Source: Flammeovirgaceae bacterium UBA4659
GTDB taxonomy: Bacteria > Bacteroidota > Bacteroidia > Cytophagales > Cyclobacteriaceae
Reading direction: 5' to 3'
DNA length: 64,000 nt
Assembly (NCBI GenBank): GCA_002405445.1
Contig: DHLV01000047.1
Span: 5,857 to 69,856 of the forward strand
The stretch's first letter is position 1, and each line of letters starts with the position of its first letter. Positions 19,418 through 27,756 of the stretch are shown piece after piece. The translations under genes were made by a program, and so were the position numbers. The notes below the pieces were generated by a model that worked only from the letters and a program-made list of their open reading frames with translations, did no database searches and was not told where the DNA came from.

Positions 19418-19425
19418 TAATTTCG
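19418..19425 (+). promoter_or_regulatory. Putative -7 promoter element of the hyp operon
   Basis: TAATTTCG matches the Bacteroidetes -7 consensus TAnnTTTG except at one position. It would place transcription start near 19429, about 26 bases before the leader gene. There is no good -33 TTTG, which is consistent with an activator-dependent promoter using the upstream palindrome. Confidence 0.35.
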
Positions 19426-19454
19426 ATCACCGTTTCAAAATCCAAACAATACGT

Positions 19455-19682
19455 ATGATAAAGATGACCATGATCAAGAAGACCATTTTTACTTTCGGGG
19501 CATCTACAGCCCCTTCAGTAGTGTGGGCACACGCGGGGCACGGATACGACAACCCTTTGAGTCCGGGGCATTATGTAACTAACCCAGAACACTACGGACA
19601 GTTGGTGTTGATTGTTGCTGCTTGTGTTGCTTTTGCATGGCTGATCAACCGATCGGTGAGGAAAATCACTAAAGAAACCTAA
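19455..19682 (+). CDS. Small exported His-rich one-TM protein, hyp operon leader
   Basis: This is about 75 residues from the Met at 19455; Met codons at 19464 and 19470 are also possible. It begins with a short hydrophobic signal (MIKKTIFTFGASTAPSVVWA) predicted to be cut before HAGHGYDNPLSPGHYVTNPEHY, a His-rich periplasmic stretch with four His. One TM helix (LVLIVAACVAFAWLI) and a basic cytoplasmic tail ending RKITKET follow. The N-terminal AHAGHG resembles the start of HupE/UreJ nickel permeases, but the other TM helices are absent. hypA begins five bases after its stop, so it is surely co-transcribed. A metal-handling or hydrogenase-membrane role is inference from context. Confidence 0.65.
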   Translation: MIKMTMIKKTIFTFGASTAPSVVWAHAGHGYDNPLSPGHYVTNPEHYGQLVLIVAACVAFAWLINRSVRKITKET

Positions 19683-19687
19683 CCAGT

Positions 19688-20056
19688 ATGCATGAGTTGT
19701 CTTTGGTTTTGAATATTATTGACATTGCCGAAGAGGAAATGAAAAAGGCAAATGCACATTGTGTTGAAGCCATCGAATTGGAAGTCGGTAGCATGTCGGG
19801 TGTTGAGATAGACGCACTCAGTTTTTCTTGGGATGCTGCCGTGAAAGACACGGTGCTCGAAAATGCCGACTGCACAATCAACCAAGTGCAGGCAATTGCC
19901 AAATGCTGCCATTGTGGTTGCGAATACTGTGTGCATGAACCCTATGAGCCTTGCCCCGCGTGCAATGAAGTATTGGTAGAATACCTAAAAGGGAAAGAGT
20001 TGCGGGTGAAGTCGCTGGTCGTTTCCTCATCTGAAATTTCGAAACTTAAATTTTAA
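19688..20056 (+). CDS. hypA: Hydrogenase maturation nickel metallochaperone HypA
   Basis: This 122-residue protein has the N-terminal MHELSLVLNII, whose Met1-His2-Glu3 forms the nickel site. It also has a structural zinc site made of two Cys pairs (CCHCGCEY near residue 75 and CPAC near residue 95). HypA works with HypB to insert nickel into the large subunit of [NiFe] hydrogenases. The length is normal. It opens the contiguous hypABFCDE set, seven bases before hypB. Confidence 0.95.
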   Translation: MHELSLVLNIIDIAEEEMKKANAHCVEAIELEVGSMSGVEIDALSFSWDAAVKDTVLENADCTINQVQAIAKCCHCGCEYCVHEPYEPCPACNEVLVEYLKGKELRVKSLVVSSSEISKLKF

Positions 20057-20062
20057 AATGCT

Positions 20063-20887
20063 ATGTGTGCTACTTGCGGATGCGACCAGCCTGGCAGTGC
20101 TGTTTTTACAAAAGTGGGAGAACCACACTTCAAGCCATTGGCACAATTTGAAAATGCTCATCATCAACACCCACACGATCCTACTGATCGCCAGAAAAGG
20201 AAAATTGAGCTCGAACGAGATGTGTTGAATAAGAATAATCTGGCGGCAAAACACAACCGTTTTCATTTTGATCAGGCCGGGATGATCGCGCTCAATTTGG
20301 TCAGTTCCCCCGGATCTGGAAAAACTACCCTGCTGGAGGCCACGCTCTCTGCTACCAAAGGTCAATTCCATAGCTACGTCATTGAGGGCGATCAACAAAC
20401 CACCCGCGATGCAGACCGTATTGCCGCAACGGGATGCGAAGTGGTGCAAATTAACACAGGCAAGGGCTGCCATTTGGATGCAGATATGGTTCACCGCGCA
20501 TTGCACCAATTGAATCCGCAACCAAATTCGGTGGTGTTTATCGAAAATGTCGGTAACCTGGTGTGCCCGGCAATGTTTGACCTGGGAGAAAAGAAGCGAG
20601 TGGCCATCATCAGTGTTACCGAAGGAGACGACAAACCTTTAAAGTACCCTGATATGTTTGAGTCGAGCCAATTGTGTATCATCAACAAAATCGATCTGTT
20701 ACCCTACGTCAATTTCAATGTTGCTCTTGCAAAACAATATGCACGCATGGCCAATCCCGATATTGAGTTCATCGAGCTTTCTGCCACAACTGGCAAGGGA
20801 TTAAACCGCTGGTATAAATGGTTGGACGAATTGGTTCCGGGTACACGTCAAAATCAAGTTGCAGGCGTGTTTGCTGACGAAGTATGA
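20063..20887 (+). CDS. hypB: Hydrogenase nickel incorporation GTPase HypB
   Basis: This 274-residue GTPase delivers nickel to hydrogenase. The N-terminus MCATCGCD carries the CxxCGC high-affinity metal motif. A modest His-rich linker (HHQHPHDPTD) follows near residue 33, which may store nickel. The G domain shows the P-loop SSPGSGKTTLLEA near residue 79, EGDQQTTRDADRIAATGC, EGDDKPLKYP and the base-recognition NKIDL. The stop overlaps the hypF start by four bases (ATGA), implying translational coupling. Confidence 0.96.
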   Translation: MCATCGCDQPGSAVFTKVGEPHFKPLAQFENAHHQHPHDPTDRQKRKIELERDVLNKNNLAAKHNRFHFDQAGMIALNLVSSPGSGKTTLLEATLSATKGQFHSYVIEGDQQTTRDADRIAATGCEVVQINTGKGCHLDADMVHRALHQLNPQPNSVVFIENVGNLVCPAMFDLGEKKRVAIISVTEGDDKPLKYPDMFESSQLCIINKIDLLPYVNFNVALAKQYARMANPDIEFIELSATTGKGLNRWYKWLDELVPGTRQNQVAGVFADEV

Positions 20888-23196
20888 AAGCATACCACGT
20901 TCATATTCAAGGTCAGGTGCAAGGTGTGGGGTTTCGCCCGTATGTGTATCGGCTTGCAAATGAACTACACCTTTGTGGGTGGGCGAACAATGGCACCGAT
21001 GGCGTGCACGTTGAAATTGAGGGGGATGCACGTGCTGTAAATATGTTTTTACATGCTTTGGTGCGCAATGTGCCCGCTACTGCGCGCATCACGCACCACG
21101 TGGCTTTTGAGATACCCGTAAAAAATTACCGAGCATTCGTGATCAAAAGCAGTGAGGAAGAAGGTGTACCCGACTTGCTGTTGACACCCGACTTGGCGAT
21201 GTGCGATGATTGCAAAAAAGAAATGCTTGATTCAAATAACAGGCGATACGGGTACGCATTCACTACTTGCACCCAATGTGGCCCGCGGTACTCCATGATC
21301 AACACAACGCCCTACGATCGTGTAAACACCACCATGCGGCCGTTTGGAATGTGCGAACAGTGCCGCGAGGAATATAAAAGCTCCGCAAGTCGCAGATTTT
21401 TTTCTCAAACCAATTCGTGCCCTGCGTGTGCGATCACTTTATCACTGTGTGAAAAATCCGGCAAGGTGATCACACAGCGTACTGAAGAGATCGTTTCACG
21501 CGTGGTGCAATATTTAAATGCGGGTCAAATTATCGCTGCCAAGGCGCTGGGTGGTTATCTGTTGTTATGTGATGCGCGTAATCAAAATGCAATTGAAACG
21601 CTGCGTGCACGTAAACATCGCCCGGCAAAGCCATTGGCATTGCTGTATGCTTCGATTGACGCAGTGCGAAATGATGCTCACCTATCCGCAGCCGAGGAAA
21701 AAATGCTTACGAGCGAAGTGGCGCCAATCGTTTTGTTGAATGTGATGCCAAAGCCCGGTTTTGCATGGCGGTCGGCAGCACCGCAGTTAAATGTTGTAGG
21801 GGTGATGTTGCCGTCCACGCCAGTTCTGTACCTGATTGCCCATGCATTTGGCCATCCTTTAATCGCTACCAGCGGTAACAACAGCGGTTCACCGATTTGC
21901 TATGATGACGAAAAGGCATTTGAACACCTGGGCAGTATTGCGGACTACTTCATCACCAATAACCGTGAGATTGTAGTACCTGAAGATGACAGTGTCGTGC
22001 GGTTCACACCAGAAGACACAAAGATTGTGCTGCGAAGGTCACGTGGTATGGCTCCTGCCTTTTTGCCTCACCCCTTCCGGTCACAGTCAGAAACGTGGCT
22101 GGCCATGGGGTCTGATCTCAAAAGTGTGTTCGCCCTGTTGCACAGGCAAAATGTGTATGCAAGTCAATACCTGGGCGATTTGCAAAGTTTCGAAACACAG
22201 CAAGGCTTTGTCCACACCTTAGACCATTGGCAGCACCTGCTTAAATGCCAACCTCAGCAAATAGTTGTTGACAGGCATCCCGATTATTTTTCATCCACAA
22301 TGGGCAGGCAAATGGCTCGGCAAATGGGTATTCCCGTAGTGGCCGTGCAGCACCACCGCGCCCATTTTGCATCGGTATTGGCAGAGAATGACTTACTCAC
22401 TTCGGCAGAGCCCGTGCTGGGTGTGGTATGGGACGGCACCGGGTGGGGCGATGATGGAAACAACTGGGGTGGGGAGTTTTTTGTGTTTGAAAGCGATGGT
22501 ATGGAGCGTGTGACTCATCTTGATTATTTCCAAAACATACTGGGAGACAAAATGGTAAAGGAACCAAGATTGTCTGCGCTATCGCTGTGCAGGAATGTTG
22601 AGGGAGCAGACATTTTGCTTCGATCAAAGTTTACCAATGTTGAGTGGAGGCTTTACAATCAATTGTTGGCACAGCCTAACGGTATTCGTACCAGTAGCAT
22701 GGGGCGTCTGTTTGACGGTGTGGCAAGCTTACTTGGCTTGAGCGACCACACCTCGTACGAAGGTGAGGCGGCTCTTTACCTGGAGGCGCTCGCATGGAAA
22801 GGGATTGGCCAAAATGAGTTGCCGCGATCGCGCTGGATAAGCGGTAAAGACCTGAGTTTGCAATCGGCCATCAAACATTTGGTCGATGAAATCCGATTGG
22901 GTACCCCAAAGGAAATCATCGCGTTTCATTTTCATAGGAGTTTGGTAAATTGGATTGCCAGGGTAGCCATGCGCCAAAACATCAACCGGCTGGCATTCAG
23001 TGGAGGCGTGTTTCAGAATGCGTTGCTGGTGCATCTCATTCAGCAGCACTTGGGCGATCGGTACGAATTATTTTTCCACCAACAGCTGGCACCCAACGAT
23101 GAATGCCTGAGTGTAGGCCAACTGGCCTGGTGCTATGCACAGGCGAACTTCAAAAAGAGTCAACCGAACAACCGGTATGCTCTACACTTAAACTGA
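20884..23196 (+). CDS. hypF: Carbamoyltransferase HypF
   Basis: This is a 770-residue multidomain enzyme that makes the thiocarbamate precursor of the cyanide ligands of the [NiFe] site. In order it has an acylphosphatase domain (GQVQGVGFRPYVYRLANE, residues 9-26), two zinc-finger pairs (CDDC ... CTQC and CEQC ... CPAC, about residues 107-180), a YrdC-like domain (KALGGYLLLCDARN near residue 220) and a Kae1-like domain with the VQHHRAH metal motif near residue 488. All four parts are intact and the length is typical. The start overlaps the end of hypB. Confidence 0.96.
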   Translation: MKAYHVHIQGQVQGVGFRPYVYRLANELHLCGWANNGTDGVHVEIEGDARAVNMFLHALVRNVPATARITHHVAFEIPVKNYRAFVIKSSEEEGVPDLLLTPDLAMCDDCKKEMLDSNNRRYGYAFTTCTQCGPRYSMINTTPYDRVNTTMRPFGMCEQCREEYKSSASRRFFSQTNSCPACAITLSLCEKSGKVITQRTEEIVSRVVQYLNAGQIIAAKALGGYLLLCDARNQNAIETLRARKHRPAKPLALLYASIDAVRNDAHLSAAEEKMLTSEVAPIVLLNVMPKPGFAWRSAAPQLNVVGVMLPSTPVLYLIAHAFGHPLIATSGNNSGSPICYDDEKAFEHLGSIADYFITNNREIVVPEDDSVVRFTPEDTKIVLRRSRGMAPAFLPHPFRSQSETWLAMGSDLKSVFALLHRQNVYASQYLGDLQSFETQQGFVHTLDHWQHLLKCQPQQIVVDRHPDYFSSTMGRQMARQMGIPVVAVQHHRAHFASVLAENDLLTSAEPVLGVVWDGTGWGDDGNNWGGEFFVFESDGMERVTHLDYFQNILGDKMVKEPRLSALSLCRNVEGADILLRSKFTNVEWRLYNQLLAQPNGIRTSSMGRLFDGVASLLGLSDHTSYEGEAALYLEALAWKGIGQNELPRSRWISGKDLSLQSAIKHLVDEIRLGTPKEIIAFHFHRSLVNWIARVAMRQNINRLAFSGGVFQNALLVHLIQQHLGDRYELFFHQQLAPNDECLSVGQLAWCYAQANFKKSQPNNRYALHLN

Positions 23197-23202
23197 AATA
23201 AT

Positions 23203-23466
23203 ATGTGCCTGGCCATTCCCGGAAAGGTGATCACGATCAACAAACAGTCGGATGATACTTTTCGCAATGCAAAAGTTTCGTTTGGAGGCATCATCAAAGA
23301 AGTCAACATATCGATGGTGCCTGATGCCAAAGAAGGGGATTACGTGTTGGTGCACGTGGGTTTGGCGATAAGCGTGGTAAATGAGGAGGAAGCGCTCAAG
23401 ACGTTTGAGTACATCCATAAAATGGGAGAAGTTGATGAATTGAAACAACCCAACCCTTTGATTTAA
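23203..23466 (+). CDS. hypC: Hydrogenase assembly chaperone HypC
   Basis: This 87-residue HypC/HybG-type chaperone starts MCLAIPGKVITI; Cys2 is the essential residue that carries the Fe(CN)2CO unit with HypD and binds the large-subunit precursor. It lies seven bases after hypF and eight before hypD. Only one hypC-like gene is present, which would fit service to a single hydrogenase, or a partner copy located elsewhere. Confidence 0.95.
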   Translation: MCLAIPGKVITINKQSDDTFRNAKVSFGGIIKEVNISMVPDAKEGDYVLVHVGLAISVVNEEEALKTFEYIHKMGEVDELKQPNPLI

Positions 23467-23473
23467 CAGCACG

Positions 23474-24580
23474 ATGAAGTTTCTGGAGGAATATCGTGAT
23501 GGTGAGGCGGTGCAGCAGTACTTGAACCAGATACATGCGATCACCACAAAGCCCAGGATACTGATGGAAATTTGTGGCGGGCAAACCCACAGCCTAGTCA
23601 GAAACGGAATCTTAGACATGCTGCCCGCCAATATTACCATGGTGCACGGCCCGGGATGCCCCGTGTGCGTAACTCCCCTCGCTGTTATTGATGAGGCCAT
23701 CGAGTTAGCCCTCGGAAAGAATGTAATCTTGTGTTCGTTTGGTGACATGCTGCGTGTGCCGGGCTCAAAAAAGAGTTTACTGGAGGCAAAGGCTGCCGGG
23801 GCGGATGTCAGAATTGTTTATTCCCCTTTAGAAGCGGTGAAACTTGCACAGCAAAACCCAACAAAAGAAATCGTTTTTTTTGCAGTGGGTTTTGAGACTA
23901 CCGCACCCGCCAACGCACTGTCAGTGGTACATGCCGAAAAGCTGCGCCTGAAAAATTACAGCATACTGGCTTCGCACGTTTTGGTGCCCCCTGCAATGGA
24001 GGCAATATTGGGCGATGAAGGTTGCAGCATTGATGCGTTTTTGGCCGCGGGTCATGTGTGCACCATCATGGGTATGGAAGAATATTATCCCATTGTTGAA
24101 AGGTATAAAATACCCATTGTGGTAACAGGTTTTGAACCGGTGGACTTGCTTCAGGGGATTTTGATGGCCGTGATCCAGCTCGAAGCGGGAGCGGCAAAAC
24201 TTGAAAACCAATATGCAAGGGTGGCGCAGCGCGAGGGTAATGTGCTGGCGCAGCAAACGGTGCGTCAGGTTTTTGAAGTGTGCGACCGAACATGGCGGGG
24301 CATTGGCACCATCTCCGCCAGTGGCTATGAAGTGAGAGAGAAATACCACGAGTACAATGCGCGCACAAAGTTCAGTCTGAATGTGGGTAACGTATTGGAA
24401 AATGCCGAATGCATTTCCGGTGCGATCATGAGGGGTATGAAAAAACCATTTCAATGTCCCCACTTCGGCAAACAGTGCAAACCCGAACACCCACTGGGAG
24501 CACCGATGGTGAGCAGCGAAGGGGCCTGCGCTGCCTATTACGCATACACCAACAGGCAACATACATTGGCTGAGCCCTGA
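23474..24580 (+). CDS. hypD: Hydrogenase iron-cofactor scaffold HypD
   Basis: This 368-residue iron-sulfur protein has the conserved blocks ICGGQTH near residue 35, GPGCPVCVTP near residue 63 (redox-active Cys pair) and CSFGDMLRVPGS. It also has GFETTAPA and the C-terminal [4Fe-4S] Cys set around CPHFGKQCKPEHPLG ending in SSEGACAAYY. HypD with HypC assembles and holds the Fe(CN)2CO moiety. The length and motif set are complete, so it should be active. Confidence 0.96.
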   Translation: MKFLEEYRDGEAVQQYLNQIHAITTKPRILMEICGGQTHSLVRNGILDMLPANITMVHGPGCPVCVTPLAVIDEAIELALGKNVILCSFGDMLRVPGSKKSLLEAKAAGADVRIVYSPLEAVKLAQQNPTKEIVFFAVGFETTAPANALSVVHAEKLRLKNYSILASHVLVPPAMEAILGDEGCSIDAFLAAGHVCTIMGMEEYYPIVERYKIPIVVTGFEPVDLLQGILMAVIQLEAGAAKLENQYARVAQREGNVLAQQTVRQVFEVCDRTWRGIGTISASGYEVREKYHEYNARTKFSLNVGNVLENAECISGAIMRGMKKPFQCPHFGKQCKPEHPLGAPMVSSEGACAAYYAYTNRQHTLAEP

Positions 24581-24585
24581 AAGCG

Positions 24586-25647
24586 ATGGTAAAACCAGAG
24601 AGATCGAAATTGACACAGCATTGCCCGATGCCGCAAATGGACTTTGACGTCATCACCATGGGGCACGGTAGTGGCGGACTTCTCACCCAGCGGTTGCTGA
24701 GGGCTGGGGTGTTTAACCTGTTCAAAAATGATTTCCTTGGCCAACAACACGATGGTGCGATTTTGAATCTGTCTGGTAAACTCGCCTTTTCCACCGACAG
24801 TTATGTGGTCTCCCCGATTTTCTTTCCCGGTGGAAACATTGGCGAGTTGGCAGTGAACAGCTCTGTCAACGATCTGTCCATGTGCGGGGCTATTCCAAAG
24901 TACCTGTCTTTGGCATTCATTTTAGAGGAAGGTTTGCGCATGGATGAGTTTTGGCAAATTTTGGTATCCATCAAAGCTGCCAGCGAGGCGGCAGGCGTGC
25001 AAATCGTTACCGGTGACACCAAGGTAGTGGAGAAAGGGAAGGGCGATAAGATCTTCATCAATACCACCGGTATCGGAATCATTCACCCGCACGCCAACAT
25101 CGCGGTCAACCGTGTAAAGCCGGGAGATAAAGTGATTATCAGTGGTAATATCGCCACCCATGGCGTAGCCATTCTTTCTACACGCAAGGGTATGGAATTT
25201 GAAACGACCATCGAAAGTGATACCGCGCCACTCAATGATGTGGTCAGAAAGTTGCTGGATGCGTTTGGTGCACACATTCATTTTATGCGCGACCCTACAC
25301 GCGGAGGTTTGGCTACAGTGGCGAACGAGCTGGCAGGGCAAAGTAAACTGGGTATCGATTTGTTTCAGCATCACATTCCGGTAGTAGAAGAGGTAGAAGG
25401 TGCATGTGAGATGCTTGGCCTTGATCCCCTGTATGTGGCAAACGAGGGCATTTTCATCGGTGTGGTAGACACAACCCGTGCTGAGGAGGCGCTACAACTT
25501 TTGCACGCACACCCATTGGGCAAACGGGCGGCCATGATTGGCGAGGTTACCTCGCAACACCCAGGCCAAGTGATTCTGACCAGCAAGGTTGGTGGCCGCA
25601 GGGTAGTGCAATACCCTACGGGAGAACAACTACCACGTATTTGTTAG
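24586..25647 (+). CDS. hypE: Carbamoyl dehydratase HypE
   Basis: This 353-residue enzyme dehydrates the HypF-made thiocarbamate to thiocyanate on its own C-terminal Cys. The last residues are PRIC, the invariant carbamoylated tail. The AIR-synthase-like ATP-binding fold is visible in MGHGSGGLLTQRLL near residue 25, FSTDSYVVSP near residue 68, GDTKVVEKGKGD near residue 143 and DPTRGGLATVANELA near residue 238. The start is five bases after hypD; a later Met (residue 15) is also possible. It closes the hyp operon. No hydrogenase structural gene follows. Confidence 0.95.
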   Translation: MVKPERSKLTQHCPMPQMDFDVITMGHGSGGLLTQRLLRAGVFNLFKNDFLGQQHDGAILNLSGKLAFSTDSYVVSPIFFPGGNIGELAVNSSVNDLSMCGAIPKYLSLAFILEEGLRMDEFWQILVSIKAASEAAGVQIVTGDTKVVEKGKGDKIFINTTGIGIIHPHANIAVNRVKPGDKVIISGNIATHGVAILSTRKGMEFETTIESDTAPLNDVVRKLLDAFGAHIHFMRDPTRGGLATVANELAGQSKLGIDLFQHHIPVVEEVEGACEMLGLDPLYVANEGIFIGVVDTTRAEEALQLLHAHPLGKRAAMIGEVTSQHPGQVILTSKVGGRRVVQYPTGEQLPRIC

Positions 25648-25822
25648 GGTGGCTAATGAAAATAAGAAGCCATCAAAATAATGAGTAACCTCCATGCTGA
25701 ACCTGCCGTAGTGTTGTTCCTAACAGGCATTTTAGAAGCTCAGTTGCATCTAAATGTATTTTGCGATGACTTCAAGTTACGTCTATGACAAGGCCTCATT
25801 CACTCAGTCTTTTTGCCAGCCC

Positions 25823-26494
25823 TTACACTATCCTACCATCTGCCATGGTGATCACGCGTTGGGTTCTTTCTGCAAATGATTGATCGTGGGTGACGATGAG
25901 AAAAGTTTGGTTGTAGTTTTCAGCTAAATCCTGAAACATATCGAAAACAGTTTCTGTGTTCCTGATGTCAAGATTACCGGTAGGCTCATCACCCAACACG
26001 ATCACCGGATCGTTGATCAGTGCCCGGGCAATGGCTACCCGCTGCTTTTCGCCCCCTGAAAGTTGATTGGCTTTTTTTCCGGCAAGCTTTTCAATGTGCA
26101 GTTGTTTTAATCGTGCGTAAGCACGGGCTTCTACTTCTGCCCTGCTGTAGGTTCCCAGTTTTAAGCCCGGCAACATCACGTTTTCCAACACATTGAACTC
26201 GTTCAGCAGATAATGGAATTGAAATACAAATCCGATTTTTGCATTGCGCACATGCGCCAGTTCAGTCTCAGATTTATCCTTCATGTTCTCACCATCTAAC
26301 CATACCTCTCCCTCATATTCTGTGTCCATCGTAGAAAGAATATACAGCAACGTAGACTTTCCACAACCGGATTTACCGACTACCGACACAAACTCTCCCT
26401 CTTGAATTTGAAACGACACATCCGATAACACGCGCAGCTCCACCGGGTCTATAAATTTCTTTGAGATATCTTTAGCTTCAAGTACAATCCGCAT
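25823..26494 (-). CDS. ABC transporter ATP-binding protein (LolD/MacB-type)
   Basis: This is a 223-residue ATPase with Walker [10 protein letters not shown] near residue 39, signature [15 protein letters not shown], Walker B VIVLGDEP and the TGNLD D-loop characteristic of the LolD/MacB/FtsE group. The H-loop is in IVTHDQSF. It is the last gene of a three-gene operon with a permease two bases upstream and an adaptor protein. Together they form a MacAB-like mechanotransmitting transporter. Confidence 0.92.
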   Translation of the reverse strand: MRIVLEAKDISKKFIDPVELRVLSDVSFQIQEGEFVSVVGKSGCGKSTLLYILSTMDTEYEGEVWLDGENMKDKSETELAHVRNAKIGFVFQFHYLLNEFNVLENVMLPGLKLGTYSRAEVEARAYARLKQLHIEKLAGKKANQLSGGEKQRVAIARALINDPVIVLGDEPTGNLDIRNTETVFDMFQDLAENYNQTFLIVTHDQSFAERTQRVITMADGRIV

Positions 26495-26496
26495 GG

Positions 26497-27756
26497 CTAT
26501 TTTCCTCTGATAATCACAACAGGGTCAACCGAACTTGCCTTGAGTGCGGGGAATAACCCTGCGCAATACGTAGTTACCAATGAAAAGGTAATGCCAATGA
26601 AATAATACCATGGGTTGTAGTTGATCGGGTAGGTCTTTACCGTGGGCAGCGCCTCTGTAACAAACGGGATATTATCAATTATTACTGATAGCAAGAATCC
26701 AAAAGCTAAACCGGTGAGGCCCCCAAAGATGCCGATGCTGATCGCGATGAATAGAAAAATAAAGCGCACGTCCTTGCCGGAGAAGCCCGTGGCTTTGAGT
26801 ATGGCAATAGAGTCCATTTTCTCATAGATCATCATATTCAGAATGTTGTAGATGCCAAACCCGGCCACAATCAGCAGCGTAATCCCAACAGCATAGGCGA
26901 TGAGCGTACGCACGAACGTACCGGTTTCAAATTGTGCGTTGGCAGTTTGGATGTCTACGGCATCGGTGCGATAAACCTTTCGAAATTCAGTTGCGATGGC
27001 CGGTGCCTGTGGCAAGTCAACCAACTTTATGGCGATATCTGTCAGATAAGAAGGGGGCTTGCCCAAAATTTTTTGAACGGTTGCCAGCGCTGCGAAACTT
27101 TGTGTCTTGTCAAAGTCTTGCAGGCCCGACTGATACAACCCTATGACTTTCAGTTGAAACTGTTCGCCCGTGGGCGTGCCGAAGGTGACCAGATCGCCCA
27201 CTTGTACCATCAGCTTTTCGGCCAGCGGTTTGCCCACAATGATCGCGTTGGGGATGTTCTTCAGATCTTCCAGATTGCCTTTCACTACGTAATCGCCAAA
27301 TGAATACAACTTCGCTTCTGCTTCCACGTCAATACCATTGACGCTGCCTGTTATCTCAACGCTCCCCGCATTGAAAAATACCTGTGCCGCAACCTTCGGT
27401 GACACGCCCATTACGCGTTTATCCTCTCTCAAAGAATGGATGATGGCACTGCTGTTGAAGATCTCTTGCCTTGCATTTGCCGCTTTAATGGAGTGGATGA
27501 AGTGGTGGTAGCCTGCCATTTCGCCTGATATTTGAATGGGTTGATGCATCGATGGTTGTATCTCGTTATAGAGCCGCACATGGGCCGTACGATTCAAAAT
27601 GAGCCCATCCAGCAAATCATTGAGCCCGGTCATAAATCCAAGCAGTGCAATAAACATGGTAATGGAAAACATCACACCGGTGGCTGCTACCAACGTCTGT
27701 TTCCACCTGGCCAGCAGTAATGCCTTCGCAATTTCAACGTTGAGAGGCAGACCCAT
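26497..27756 (-). CDS. ABC transporter permease (FtsX/MacB-like)
   Basis: This 419-residue permease has one TM segment near residues 18-42, a large periplasmic MacB_PCD-like domain (about residues 45-270), and three C-terminal TM helices in the FtsX fold (around residues 290, 335 and 385). It is shorter than full MacB because the ATPase is a separate downstream gene. Its start codon overlaps the stop of the adaptor gene by one base (TAATG), which implies coupling. The substrate may be a lipopeptide, toxin or lipoprotein; the sequence does not decide. Confidence 0.88.
   Translation of the reverse strand: MGLPLNVEIAKALLLARWKQTLVAATGVMFSITMFIALLGFMTGLNDLLDGLILNRTAHVRLYNEIQPSMHQPIQISGEMAGYHHFIHSIKAANARQEIFNSSAIIHSLREDKRVMGVSPKVAAQVFFNAGSVEITGSVNGIDVEAEAKLYSFGDYVVKGNLEDLKNIPNAIIVGKPLAEKLMVQVGDLVTFGTPTGEQFQLKVIGLYQSGLQDFDKTQSFAALATVQKILGKPPSYLTDIAIKLVDLPQAPAIATEFRKVYRTDAVDIQTANAQFETGTFVRTLIAYAVGITLLIVAGFGIYNILNMMIYEKMDSIAILKATGFSGKDVRFIFLFIAISIGIFGGLTGLAFGFLLSVIIDNIPFVTEALPTVKTYPINYNPWYYFIGITFSLVTTYCAGLFPALKASSVDPVVIIRGK

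Larger units (their letters stand above)
19055..19454. other. Divergent intergenic region upstream of the hyp operon
   Basis: These 400 bases lie between the M16 peptidase start on the minus strand and the leader gene of the hyp operon on the plus strand. They contain a perfect Crp/Fnr-like palindrome and a Bacteroidetes -7 box, listed separately. A 60-codon open frame at 19133-19315 shows no recognisable domain and is not called a gene. Nothing else was identified. Confidence 0.5.

Noticed and set aside
25648-25676. Weak hairpin GGTGGCT/AGCCATC after hypE
   Set aside because: It has a G-U pair, a long loop and no T run, so it is not a credible terminator.
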